Source: Actinomycetes bacterium (lineage in GTDB: Bacteria; Actinomycetota; Actinomycetes; Actinomycetales; Cellulomonadaceae). From it: a stretch of 31,803 bases of DNA. This document shows positions 15,063-27,099 of this stretch, piece after piece. The stretch covers positions 1 to 31,803 of the forward strand of contig JAEYUL010000128.1 of the NCBI GenBank assembly GCA_023432565.1. The letters run 5' to 3'. How positions within the stretch are numbered: position 1 is the stretch's first letter; every line of letters starts with the position of its first letter. The translations under genes and the position numbers were made by a program. Below the pieces are notes generated by a model. It worked only from the letters and a program-made list of their open reading frames with translations, was not told where the DNA came from and ran no database searches.

Positions 15063-16787
15063 ATGACGACGACGACCTCCGGCCGGACGTGGCGTGCGGC
15101 CGTCGCCCGCGTGTGCGTGACCACCGTTGCGGCCGGCATCGTGCTCGGTGCCGTGCCGGGCCAGGCGTCCGCAGGCGACCTGGGTGTGTACGAGCCTCCC
15201 GAGACGACGACGGCGGAGCCGCAGGCCGCAGGGATCGTGTACCAGGTGCGCCCGGGCGCCGCGGTCGCACCGAGCACGGCCGCCGCGGTGGTGAGCACGA
15301 GCGCGGGCGTGGCCGTCGGGACGCTCGCGGCGCCCGCCGGCGACGGGACGATCGCCGTCGACTTCGTCCGGCCCGTCTCGGCGTCGACTGCCCGCCGTGC
15401 CGCGCAGGAGCTCGCAGAGGACCCGGCGGTCGTGTGGGCCGAGCCGAACTACCTCGCCGAGAGCGCGGCGAGCCCCCCGGTCACGCCGCGCGACGAGTAC
15501 TTCCGCGAGTACCAGTGGCACGTGTGGGACTACCGCACGGGTGCGGTCGGCGGCGTCACGGTCCCTGCCGGCGGGTACTCGACGCGGGCGCTCAGCCTGT
15601 GGCCCCGCACCAAGGGGAACGGCGTGGTCGTCGCGGTCCTCGACACGGGCATCACGCCGCACCCCGACCTGGACGGCCGCCTCGTGGCCGGGTACGACAT
15701 GATCTCCAGCCGGACGTCAGCACGTGACGGCGACGGTAGGGACCCGGACCCCACGGACGAGGGAGACCTCGCCCACGGCTCGTCCAGCTCGTGGCACGGT
15801 ACGCACGTCGCCGGCATCGTCGCGGCAGCGACCGACCGGACCGGCATGACGGGGATCGCCCCGAACGCCCGGGTCCAGCCCGTGCGGGTGCTCGGCTCGA
15901 ACGGCGGCACGTTCGCGGACATCGCGGCGGGTGTCACCTGGGCCTCTGGCGGGTCCGTCTCGGGGACGCGGCGCAACAGCACGCCGGCGCGTGTCCTGAA
16001 CCTGTCGATCCAGACCGAGGCCGACCTGGAGTGCCCGCGGGTGCTGCAGCTCGCGATCGACGGCGCACGTGCCCGCGGCGCTGTCGTCGTCGCGGCCGCC
16101 GGGAACATGGCCAAGAGCGCGCTCAGGTCCGTGCCCGCCAACTGCGATGGTGTGATCACCGTGGCAGCGCTCGACAAGGACGGCAGGCGCACCTCCTACA
16201 CGAACACGGGCCGCGCGGTCGACGTCGCGGCGCCCGGGGGCTCGGGTGCCGACGGCTCCACGTCGAGCTACGTGTGGTCGACGTGGAACGACGGCCTGAG
16301 CTCACCCGGATCGCCCACGTGGGCCGGCATGACGGGGACGAGCCAGGCGGCGCCCGCGGTGGCCGGCGGCGCGGCGCTGCTCGCGGGCCTCGGGCTCAAG
16401 GGCGAGGCGCTCGAACGCGCGCTGCTGTCGTCGGTGTCGCAGTTCCCGGCGTACTCCTCGGGCAGGTGCACCACGAGCGCGTGCGGTGTCGGGCGGCTCG
16501 ACCTGGCGAAGGTGCTGACTCCTCTCGGGCCGGCGACGCTGGCGGGCAAGGGCAGCGTCGGCAGCACGCTGACCGCCTCGGTGCCGGACGGCTTCACCGG
16601 CAAGGTCACCGCCCTGGCGTACCGCTGGTACCGCGACGGCGCGACGATCTCGGGCGCGACCGGCCGCACCTATCGCGTCCAGCCCGCAGACCGCGGCACC
16701 CGGCTCACGGTGCGCGTCACGCCCCGCAGCACGGGGTCGTACTACGCGCGCTCCACGGGCTCCGGCGGTGTCCTGGTCCCACGGTGA
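15063..16787 (+). CDS. Secreted S8 (subtilisin-like) serine protease 2
   Basis: The 574-residue product is a paralogue of the preceding subtilase with the same order of parts. The signal peptide is RVCVTTVAAGIVLGAVPG, cleaved near QASA. A propeptide ends at DPAVVWAEPNY. The catalytic triad is D194 in VAVLDTGI, H245 in SWHGTHVAG and S427 in GMTGTSQAAP, with the oxyanion asparagine in AAAGNMAKS. The C-terminal Ig-like tail (SVGSTLTASV, YRWYRDG, QPADRGTRLTVRVTP) is shared. A phrase ahead of the catalytic Asp (YQWHVWDYRTGAVGGVTVPAGGY) is shared almost residue for residue in pattern with copy 1. The ATG at 15063 is chosen because the signal peptide begins there and GGGA lies 8 nt upstream; an in-frame ATG at 14979 would add a non-signal-like N-terminus. 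The stop overlaps the methyltransferase start by 4 nt. Confidence 0.93.
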   Translation: MTTTTSGRTWRAAVARVCVTTVAAGIVLGAVPGQASAGDLGVYEPPETTTAEPQAAGIVYQVRPGAAVAPSTAAAVVSTSAGVAVGTLAAPAGDGTIAVDFVRPVSASTARRAAQELAEDPAVVWAEPNYLAESAASPPVTPRDEYFREYQWHVWDYRTGAVGGVTVPAGGYSTRALSLWPRTKGNGVVVAVLDTGITPHPDLDGRLVAGYDMISSRTSARDGDGRDPDPTDEGDLAHGSSSSWHGTHVAGIVAAATDRTGMTGIAPNARVQPVRVLGSNGGTFADIAAGVTWASGGSVSGTRRNSTPARVLNLSIQTEADLECPRVLQLAIDGARARGAVVVAAAGNMAKSALRSVPANCDGVITVAALDKDGRRTSYTNTGRAVDVAAPGGSGADGSTSSYVWSTWNDGLSSPGSPTWAGMTGTSQAAPAVAGGAALLAGLGLKGEALERALLSSVSQFPAYSSGRCTTSACGVGRLDLAKVLTPLGPATLAGKGSVGSTLTASVPDGFTGKVTALAYRWYRDGATISGATGRTYRVQPADRGTRLTVRVTPRSTGSYYARSTGSGGVLVPR

Positions 16788-17602
16788 GCGACGCGTCGGT
16801 CGAGGGCGCGCTCGTCGCGCGGCTGCGTGCCGCGGGGTGCGTGTTCGCCGAGGACGAGGCTGCGCTGCTGCTCGCGGAGCCGGTCTCCGCGCACGAGCTG
16901 GAGACGATGATCCGGCGCCGGTGTGCCGGTGAGCCGCTGGAGACCGTGCTCGGCTGGGCGCAGTTCGCCGGGCTGCGGGTGCGGGTCGCCCGCGGGGTGT
17001 TCGTGCCCCGCACCCGCACGGAGCTGCTCGTCGAGCTCGCCGACGAGCTGCTTGCGGACCGGCCGACGTCCGCAGTCGTCGTCGACCTGTGCTGCGGCTC
17101 GGGCGCCCTGGGCGCCGCGGTGGCCCGGCGCCACCCGTCGGCGGTCGTGCACGCGGCGGACGTCGACCCTGACGCGGTGGCCTGCGCACGCCTCAACCTG
17201 CCGGCCGACCGCGTGCACGCCGGCGACCTGTTCGAGGCGCTGCCCGCAGGTCTGCTCGGCCGTGTGGACGTCGTCGTCGCCAACGCGCCGTACGTGCCGA
17301 CCCGGGCGATCGCCTCGATGCCGCCGGAGGCGCGTGAGCACGAGGCGCGGGTCGCACTCGACGGCGGCGCGGACGGGTTGACGGTGCAACGCAGGATCGC
17401 GGCCGGGGTGCGGCCGTGGCTCGCCCGCGGGGGAGCGGTCGTCATCGAGACCAGCCAGGAGCAGGCACCGCGCACCGCGCGGCTCCTCGTCGACCATGGT
17501 CTGTCGGCGCGGGTGCGCCGTGACGAGGCACGGGACGGGACCGCGGTCGTCGGTCGGGTCGACGGCGGGGGCATCGCTCGGGACGTCCACGGGCGGCTCT
17601 GA
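16784..17602 (+). CDS. PrmC/HemK-related putative protein-glutamine N5-methyltransferase
   Basis: The 272-residue product is a class I SAM-dependent methyltransferase of the PrmC-related group. The SAM-binding motif VVDLCCGSGALGAAVA lies near residue 103, followed by the acidic strand AADVDPDAVACARLN. PRTRTELLVE upstream is the HemK-type linker phrase. The catalytic loop reads NAPYVPT from residue 167, whereas classical PrmC, which methylates the GGQ glutamine of release factors, has NPPY. I recall NAPYVPT as the mark of a separate PrmC-related family of unknown substrate (TIGR03704). The usual prmC neighbours (prfA, rpmE) are absent, which fits. The GTG start overlaps the subtilase 2 stop (GTGA), so the two genes are probably cotranslated. 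Confidence 0.85.
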   Translation: MSDASVEGALVARLRAAGCVFAEDEAALLLAEPVSAHELETMIRRRCAGEPLETVLGWAQFAGLRVRVARGVFVPRTRTELLVELADELLADRPTSAVVVDLCCGSGALGAAVARRHPSAVVHAADVDPDAVACARLNLPADRVHAGDLFEALPAGLLGRVDVVVANAPYVPTRAIASMPPEAREHEARVALDGGADGLTVQRRIAAGVRPWLARGGAVVIETSQEQAPRTARLLVDHGLSARVRRDEARDGTAVVGRVDGGGIARDVHGRL

Positions 17603-17654
17603 GCACGTGGTCGCGCGCGGCGTGAGCCACGTCGCACCGCCTGCGACCGGGAGA

Positions 17655-17676
17655 CGCGACCGCGTCGCGGTAGGGT
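17655..17676 (+). promoter_or_regulatory. pyr operon promoter (TAGGGT -10) with an adjacent dyad
   Basis: TAGGGT at 17671-17676 is a good actinobacterial -10 and would place the transcription start near 17683, about 53 nt before pyrR. No clear -35 is seen. A 6-bp dyad CGCGAC-CGC-GTCGCG (17655-17669) fills the region just upstream of the -10 and could be an operator or chance in GC-rich DNA. Confidence 0.5.
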
Positions 17677-17691
17677 GGCCGGGACCGCAGA

Positions 17692-17730
17692 CCTTCCTTT
17701 AACTCCCGTCCCGTGAGGCGGGGAAGGAGT
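17692..17730 (+). promoter_or_regulatory. PyrR-binding RNA hairpin covering the pyrR ribosome-binding site
   Basis: The leader folds into the known PyrR-binding loop. An upper stem, 17705-17710 with 17717-17722, carries the hexaloop CCGTGA (17711-17716), which matches the PyrR consensus CNGNGA. A UAA-type internal bulge (17700-17702) separates it from a lower stem CCTT (17696-17699) paired with AAGG (17724-17727). The lower stem includes the pyrR Shine-Dalgarno AAGGAG (17724-17729), 6 nt before the GTG start. PyrR bound to UMP would stabilise the hairpin and block translation initiation, as described for mycobacteria, rather than acting by attenuation as in Bacillus. No terminator stem follows, which supports the translational mode. 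Confidence 0.85.
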
Positions 17731-17735
17731 CGCAC

Positions 17736-18328
17736 GTGAGCACTGCGCTGCCCTCGGATGCCGGCGTCCCGGCGTCCCCCTCAGGCCACGAGGCCACCGT
17801 CGTCCTCGGCGAGGCCGAGATCGCACGGGCACTGACCCGGATCGCGCACGAGGTCCTCGAACGCAACAAGGGCGGTCAGGACGTCGTCCTGCTGGGCATC
17901 CCCACGCGGGGGGTCCCGCTCGCCGGCCGCCTCGCGGCACGTATCGCCGACGTGGAGCCGGGCCTCGACGCCACGCAGCTCGTCGGCAGCCTGGACGTCA
18001 CGATGTACCGCGACGACCTGCGCCGGCACCCCACGCGCTCGATCGGCACCACCCAGCTGCCCGCGGACCTCGACGGCAAGGTCGTGGTCCTCGTCGACGA
18101 CGTGCTGTTCTCCGGACGGACCATCCGTGCGGCGCTCGACGCGATCTCCGACCTGGGTCGGCCGCGCGCGGTGCAGCTGGCGGCACTCGTCGACCGCGGC
18201 CACCGCGAGCTGCCGATCCGCGCCGATTTCGTCGGCAAGAACCTGCCGACGTCGCACCACGAGCGCGTGCGGGTGCTGCTGCGCGAGCTCGACGGCCGCG
18301 ACGCGGTGCTGATCGAGGGATCCCGCGC

Positions 18329-18332
<4 letters not shown>
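17736..18332 (+). CDS. pyrR: PyrR: pyr operon RNA-binding regulator / uracil phosphoribosyltransferase
   Basis: PyrR senses UMP/UTP and PRPP, binds the pyr leader RNA, and often has uracil phosphoribosyltransferase activity. The 198-residue product has about 20 extra N-terminal residues compared with the Bacillus protein. The PRPP-binding signature VVLVDDVLFSGRT begins near residue 117, and GIPTRGVPLAGRLA and SLDVTMYRDDL are typical. The GTG start is fixed by AAGGAG at 6-nt spacing within the RNA hairpin. Its stop overlaps the pyrB start (ATGA). As first gene of the operon it controls its own synthesis and, by coupling, the downstream genes. Confidence 0.97.
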
Positions 18333-19314
<982 letters not shown>

Positions 19315-19318
<4 letters not shown>

Positions 19319-20625
19319 CCCCCTACCTGCTGCGCGACGTCTCGCTCCTCGGTGAGGAGCGCACGGACGTCCTGCTCGCCGACGGCGTGATCGCCGCGAC
19401 AGGCCCGGACCTCGAGGCCCCGCAGGACGCGGTCGTGATCGACGGGCGCGGCCTGGTCGCACTGCCCGGCCTGGTCGACCTGCACACCCACCTGCGCGAG
19501 CCGGGTCGCGAGGACGCCGAGACGATCGAGAGCGGCACGCGCGCGGCGGCGCTCGGCGGGTTCACGGCGGTGCACGCGATGGCCAACACCACCCCGACGC
19601 AGGACACCGCCGGCGTCGTCGAGCAGGTCTGGCACCTCGGACGGCGCGCCGGCTGGGTCGACGTGTTCCCCGTGGGCGCCGTGACCGTGGGCCTCGAGGG
19701 CGAGCGACTCGCCGAGCTCGGGGCCATGGCGGAGTCGGCGGCACGCGTGCGCGTGTTCTCCGACGACGGCAAGTGCGTGCACGACCCGGTCGTCATGCGC
19801 CGTGCGCTGGAGTACGTCAAGGCGTTCGACGGCGTGATCGCGCAGCACGCGCAGGAGCCGAGGCTGACCGAGGGCTCCCAGATGCACGAGGGTGTCGTGT
19901 CCGCCGAGCTCGGGCTCGCGGGCTGGCCCGCGGTCGCGGAGGAGGCGATCATCGCGCGCGACGTGCTGCTCGCCGAGCACGTCGGCTCGCGCCTGCACGT
20001 GTGCCACCTGTCCACGGCCGGATCCGTGGAGATCGTGCGCTGGGCGAAGTCGCGTGGCATCGACGTCACGGCCGAGGTCACGCCGCACCACCTGAGCCTG
20101 ACCGACGAGCTGGCCCGCGGCTACGACCCGCTGTTCAAGGTGAACCCGCCGCTGCGGACGCAGCGCGACGTCGAGGCCGTCCGGGAGGGCCTGGCCGACG
20201 GCACGATCGACATCGTCGCGACCGACCACGCGCCGCACGCGCGTGAGGACAAGGACTGCGAGTGGGCCGCGGCGGCGTTCGGCATGACCGGGCTCGAGAC
20301 GGCGCTGTCCGTCGTCCAGGAGGCGATGGTCGACACCGGGCGCATGACGTGGGCCGACGTGGCGCGGGTGCTGTCGGCCGCTCCCGCGCGGATCGGACGC
20401 ATCGAGGGCCACGGGCGGCCGATCGCCGTCGGCGAGCCCGCCAACCTCACGCTCGTCGACCCGGCGGCGCGTCGCGTGGTGCACCCGCAGACGCAGGCCT
20501 CCAAGTCGCAGAACTCGCCGTTCGGTGGACGGGAGCTGCCCGGCCGCGTGGTCGCGACGTTCCTGCGCGGGCGCGCGACGGTGCTGGACGGTGCCCCGGT
20601 GCAGGCCGCGGCGGTGGTCCGGTGA
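19315..20625 (+). CDS. pyrC: Dihydroorotase
   Basis: PyrC cyclises N-carbamoylaspartate to dihydroorotate and is a zinc amidohydrolase. The 436-residue length is that of the class I (long) type. The metal-binding DLHTHLREPG has H57 and H59, and the second signature is ATDHAPHARED near residue 302 (D304, H305). The tail KSQNSPFGGRELPGRV is typical. Class I enzymes in some species associate with aspartate transcarbamoylase; overlap with pyrB (GTGA) would favour matched synthesis. It is followed with another GTGA overlap by the membrane protein gene. Confidence 0.98.
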
Positions 20626-21170
20626 CCGGACGGCAGGTCGCCACGACGCTCGTCCTGCTGGCGATCCTCCTGCTGTCGTGGTGGGGCATGCGGGTCGGCT
20701 GGGAGCACCGACGACGACGCACCGAGGCCCTCGCACCCGCCCTGCCCGTGGTCCCGGACGATCCCGGACCCGTGACGGCCGGCCCGTTCGAGGCGGTGTA
20801 CGTCTCCTCGACCCGGGCGGGTGACTGGCTGGACCGCGTGGTCGCGAACGGACTGGGCGTGCGCAGCCCGGCTCGGGTGAGCGTGCATCCGACGGGCGTC
20901 CTCGTGGGCCGCTCGGGCGCCCCCGACCTGTTCGTCCCCGCCTCGTCGCTGCGCGGCGTGACGACGTCCCCCGGCATCGCGGGCAAGGTCGTCGGAGGCT
21001 CCGGCATCGTGGTGCTGACCTGGTCACCCGCCGGAACCGACGACGACCGCGGTCTCGACTCCGGCCTGCAGCCCCGTCACCCGGCCGACCGCGAGGCGCT
21101 CGTCGCCGCGGTCGCCGCCCTGATCCCTGACACCCCCGCCGCGACGCGCGGCACACAGGAGAAGCCATGA
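20622..21170 (+). CDS. Conserved pyr-operon membrane protein (PH-like domain, unknown function)
   Basis: The 182-residue product has a single N-terminal membrane helix (about residues 5-24, VATTLVLLAILLLSWWGMRV), a basic stop-transfer stretch (EHRRRRTE) and a cytoplasmic beta-rich domain (about 55-165). That domain includes GPFEAVYVSST, RVSVHPTGVLVGR and VPASSLRGVTT. Proteins of this size and topology sit between pyrC and carA in other actinobacteria, including Rv1382 in Mycobacterium tuberculosis and SCO1485 in Streptomyces coelicolor as I recall them. They are annotated as PH-like domain proteins. Function is not known to me. Start and stop overlap pyrC (GTGA) and carA (ATGA), so it is made together with the pathway enzymes and could tether or regulate them at the membrane; that is inference. 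Confidence 0.85.
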   Translation: MTGRQVATTLVLLAILLLSWWGMRVGWEHRRRRTEALAPALPVVPDDPGPVTAGPFEAVYVSSTRAGDWLDRVVANGLGVRSPARVSVHPTGVLVGRSGAPDLFVPASSLRGVTTSPGIAGKVVGGSGIVVLTWSPAGTDDDRGLDSGLQPRHPADREALVAAVAALIPDTPAATRGTQEKP

Positions 21171-22341
21171 CTGACCAGACCGCACCCGCGCGGCTCGTCC
21201 TCGAGGACGGCCGCAGCTTCACCGGGCAGGCGTACGGCGCGACCGGCACGACCCTGGGCGAGATCGTCTTCAACACCGGCATGACCGGCTACCAGGAGAC
21301 GCTCACCGACCCCAGCTACCACCGCCAGATCGTCGTGATGACCGCGCCGCACATCGGCAACACCGGCGTCAACGACGAGGACCAGGAGTCCCGGCAGATC
21401 TGGGTCGCCGGGTACGTCGTGCGCGACCCTGCGCGGGTCCCGTCCAGCTGGCGCTCGCGCCGGTCACTGGACGAGGAGCTCGCGGCGCACGGCGTCGTCG
21501 GCATCAGTGGCATCGACACGCGTGCGCTCACGCGCCACCTGCGCGAGCGGGGGGTCATGCGTGCCGGCATCTTCTCGGGCGAGGCACTGGGGGAGCGGAC
21601 CGACTCCGAGCTGCTCGAGGAGGTCCTGACCGCGCCCGCGATGGCGGGCGCCGATCTGGCGGGTGAGGTCACCACCGCCGAGCCGTACGTCGTCGAGGCG
21701 CTCGACGAGGACGGCCAGCAGCTGGCGCAGCCGCGCGCGGTCGTCGCCGCCGTGGACCTGGGCATCAAGGCGATGACGCCGCAGCGGCTCGCCGAGCGGG
21801 GGGTGCGCGTGCACGTGCTGCCCTCGACGGCCACGATCGACGACGTCCTGGCGACGTCGCCCGACGGGGTCTTCTTCTCCAACGGCCCGGGCGACCCGAG
21901 CGCCGCGACGCACGAGATCGAGCTGCTGCGCGAGGTGCTCGACCGCAAGATCCCGTTCTTCGGCATCTGCTACGGCAACCAGCTGCTCGGCCGCGCGCTG
22001 GGCTACGGCACGTACAAGCTGGGCTACGGGCACCGCGGCGTGAACCAGCCGGTGATCGACCGCCGCACGGGCAAGGTGGAGATCACCGCCCACAACCACG
22101 GCTTCGCGGTCGACGCGCCGCTCGAGGGCGAGTCGCTCGCGCCGCACGACGGGGGTCGGTACGGCCGTGTGGTCGTGTCCCACGTCGACCTCAACGACGA
22201 CGTCGTCGAGGGCCTCGAGGCGCTCGACCTGCCCGCGTTCAGCGTGCAGTACCACCCCGAGGCCGCCGCCGGGCCGCACGACGCCGCCTACCTGTTCGAC
22301 CGTTTCCTGGACCTCATGACCGACACGAAGGGCGCACGCTG

Positions 22342-22342
<1 letters not shown>
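21167..22342 (+). CDS. carA: Carbamoyl-phosphate synthase small (glutaminase) subunit
   Basis: CarA hydrolyses glutamine and channels ammonia to CarB. The product is 391 residues. The N-terminal LEDGRSFTGQAYGA and FNTGMTGYQETLTDPSY are characteristic. The class I glutamine amidotransferase triad is C268 (FFGICYGNQLLG), H363 and E365 (VQYHPEAAAGPHDA). The nucleophile elbow reads GICYGNQ where Escherichia coli has GICLGHQ; I believe this is an ordinary actinobacterial variant. AGGAG lies 5 nt before the ATG, and that ATG overlaps the preceding stop. The stop shares one base with the carB start. Confidence 0.98.
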
Positions 22343-25667
<3,325 letters not shown>

Positions 25668-25671
<4 letters not shown>

Positions 25672-26531
25672 CGCCCGTGCCGTTCGGCACCCGGCTCGCG
25701 GCCGCCATGGCGGCGCACGGGCCCCTGTGCGTGGGGATCGACCCGCACGCGAGCCTGCTCGACGCATGGGGCCTGCGCGACGACGTCGAGGGTCTGCGAC
25801 GGTTCTCCCTGACGGTGATGGAGGCCGTCGCGGGCCGGGTGGCCGCGGTCAAGCCGCAGGCCGCGTTCTTCGAGCGCCACGGCTCGCGCGGGCTCGCGGT
25901 GCTCGAGGAGGTCGTCGCGGCCGGACGCGAGTCGGGCACGCTCGTCGTCGTGGACGCCAAGCGCGGCGACATCGGCTCGACCATGGCCGCGTACGCCGAG
26001 GCCTTCCTGCGGGAGGGGTCGCCGCTCGCGGGGGACGCGCTGACCGTCTCGCCGTTCCTGGGGTTCGGCTCTCTGACCCCTGCGGTCGACCTCGCGCTCG
26101 CGTCGGGGCGCGGCCTGTTCGTGCTGTGCCTGACGTCCAACCCGGAGGGCAGCCAGGTGCAGCACGCGCGCACGCTCGGCGGCGACGGGGCCGCAGGTCC
26201 GTCGGTCGCCGCGGTCGTGGCCGCGCACGCGGCCAGGATCAATGCCGGCGCGACGCCGCTGGGCTCGATCGGGCTCGTCGTGGGCGCGACGATCGGCGAC
26301 GCGGCCGCACGCACGGGCACCGACCTCGTGGCGGTCAACGGCCCGCTGCTCGCTCCGGGTGTGGGCGCCCAGGGAGCGGGCGCGGCCGAGCTGCGCTCGG
26401 TGTTCGGCGACGCGCGTGAACGAGTCCTTGCGTCGTCGTCGCGCGGCGTGCTGCGCGCAGGCCCGGACGTCGCCGCGCTGCGTGCCGCGGCGCTCGAGGC
26501 CTCGCGGGAGGCCGGGCTCGCGCTGCGCTGA
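25668..26531 (+). CDS. pyrF: Orotidine 5'-phosphate decarboxylase (type 2)
   Basis: PyrF decarboxylates OMP to UMP, the last step of the pathway. The 287-residue product belongs to the longer type 2 group common in actinobacteria. The catalytic D-K-D cluster is VVDAKRGDIGST, with D96, K98 and D101. PLCVGIDPHASLL, VKPQAAFFERHG and LFVLCLTSNPEG are also typical. It overlaps the carB stop by 4 nt (ATGA) and ends the operon. pyrD, which lies between carB and pyrF in Streptomyces as I recall, is absent here. No strong terminator follows in the 76 nt before the mihF promoter. Confidence 0.96.
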
Positions 26532-26584
26532 CCACCCCCGGGGCGTGTGCGCTGGTCGTAGGACTGTGCTCGGGCGTGTTCGCA

Positions 26585-26640
26585 TTGCCGGACTTCGGGG
26601 GGGTCGCTAGGTTCACAGATGCGGCCCGCAAGTCTGCGGG
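26585..26640 (+). promoter_or_regulatory. mihF promoter and small leader hairpin
   Basis: TTGCCG (26585-26590), a 17-nt spacer and TAGGTT (26608-26613) form a well-spaced promoter that would start transcription near 26620, about 60 nt before mihF. The leader opens with a 6-bp hairpin, CCCGCA (26625-26630) with TGCGGG (26635-26640). The hairpin could protect the 5' end or be a regulatory element. Confidence 0.65.
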
Positions 26641-26680
26641 GTGACGGTCAGGTCCAGCTCTTGATGAGAAGGTGACGCGC

Positions 26681-26992
26681 GTGGCACTCCCTCCGCTGAC
26701 TCCCGAACAGCGCGCAGCAGCGCTGCAGAAGGCCGCCGCTGCACGGCAGGCCCGTGCCGAGGTCAAGAATCGCCTCAAGTACTCCCAGGGGAGCCTCTCC
26801 GAGGTCATCTCGCAGGGGCAGAAGGACGAGACGATCGGCAAGCTCAAGGTCGTGTCGCTGCTCGAGTCCCTCCCGGGGGTGGGCAAGGTCAAGGCACGCG
26901 CGATCATGTCGGACATCGGCATCTCCGAGACCCGCCGTGTCCGTGGGCTGGGTCCGCACCAGGTCGACGAGCTCGTCAAGCGCTTCGGCTGA
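26681..26992 (+). CDS. mihF: Integration host factor mIHF
   Basis: mIHF is the actinobacterial nucleoid-associated protein (sIHF in Streptomyces), unrelated in sequence to enterobacterial IHF. It bends DNA and stimulates topoisomerase and phage L5 integrase activity. The 103-residue product begins ALPPLTPEQRAAALQKAAAA, the usual start of the family. It then has a helix-two-turns-helix core, LLESLPGVGKVKARAIMSDI, and RRVRGLGPHQVDELVKRF at the end. GTG 26681 is preferred over the in-frame GTG at 26672 because AGAAGG precedes it at 8-nt spacing and homologues start with xALPxL. Its position before gmk and rpoZ is conserved in actinobacteria. Confidence 0.94.
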   Translation: MALPPLTPEQRAAALQKAAAARQARAEVKNRLKYSQGSLSEVISQGQKDETIGKLKVVSLLESLPGVGKVKARAIMSDIGISETRRVRGLGPHQVDELVKRFG

Positions 26993-27008
26993 CGCGTCCT
27001 CGCTGAGG

Positions 27009-27071
27009 TAGGGTCGCGCTGCGCGGCCGCTGGTGGCCGGCAGCTGCCGCTGCCAGGGCCGCGCGGCGCGA
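27009..27071 (+). promoter_or_regulatory. gmk promoter candidate overlapping a long leader hairpin
   Basis: TAGGGT at 27009-27014 is a likely -10, with no clear -35. Its last base opens a 15-bp stem, 27014-27028 with 27057-27071, broken only by one G-U wobble. The 28-nt loop can pair further (27030-27033 with 27053-27056). Transcripts from mihF would carry the whole stem, while those starting near 27021 would keep only about 8 bp of it. It may be a mihF terminator or processing site, or a leader controlling gmk. The AGGAG of gmk (27083-27087) is an unusually long 12 nt from its ATG. Confidence 0.5.
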
Positions 27072-27099
27072 CCCGACGAACGAGGAGCTTTCGGCCGCC

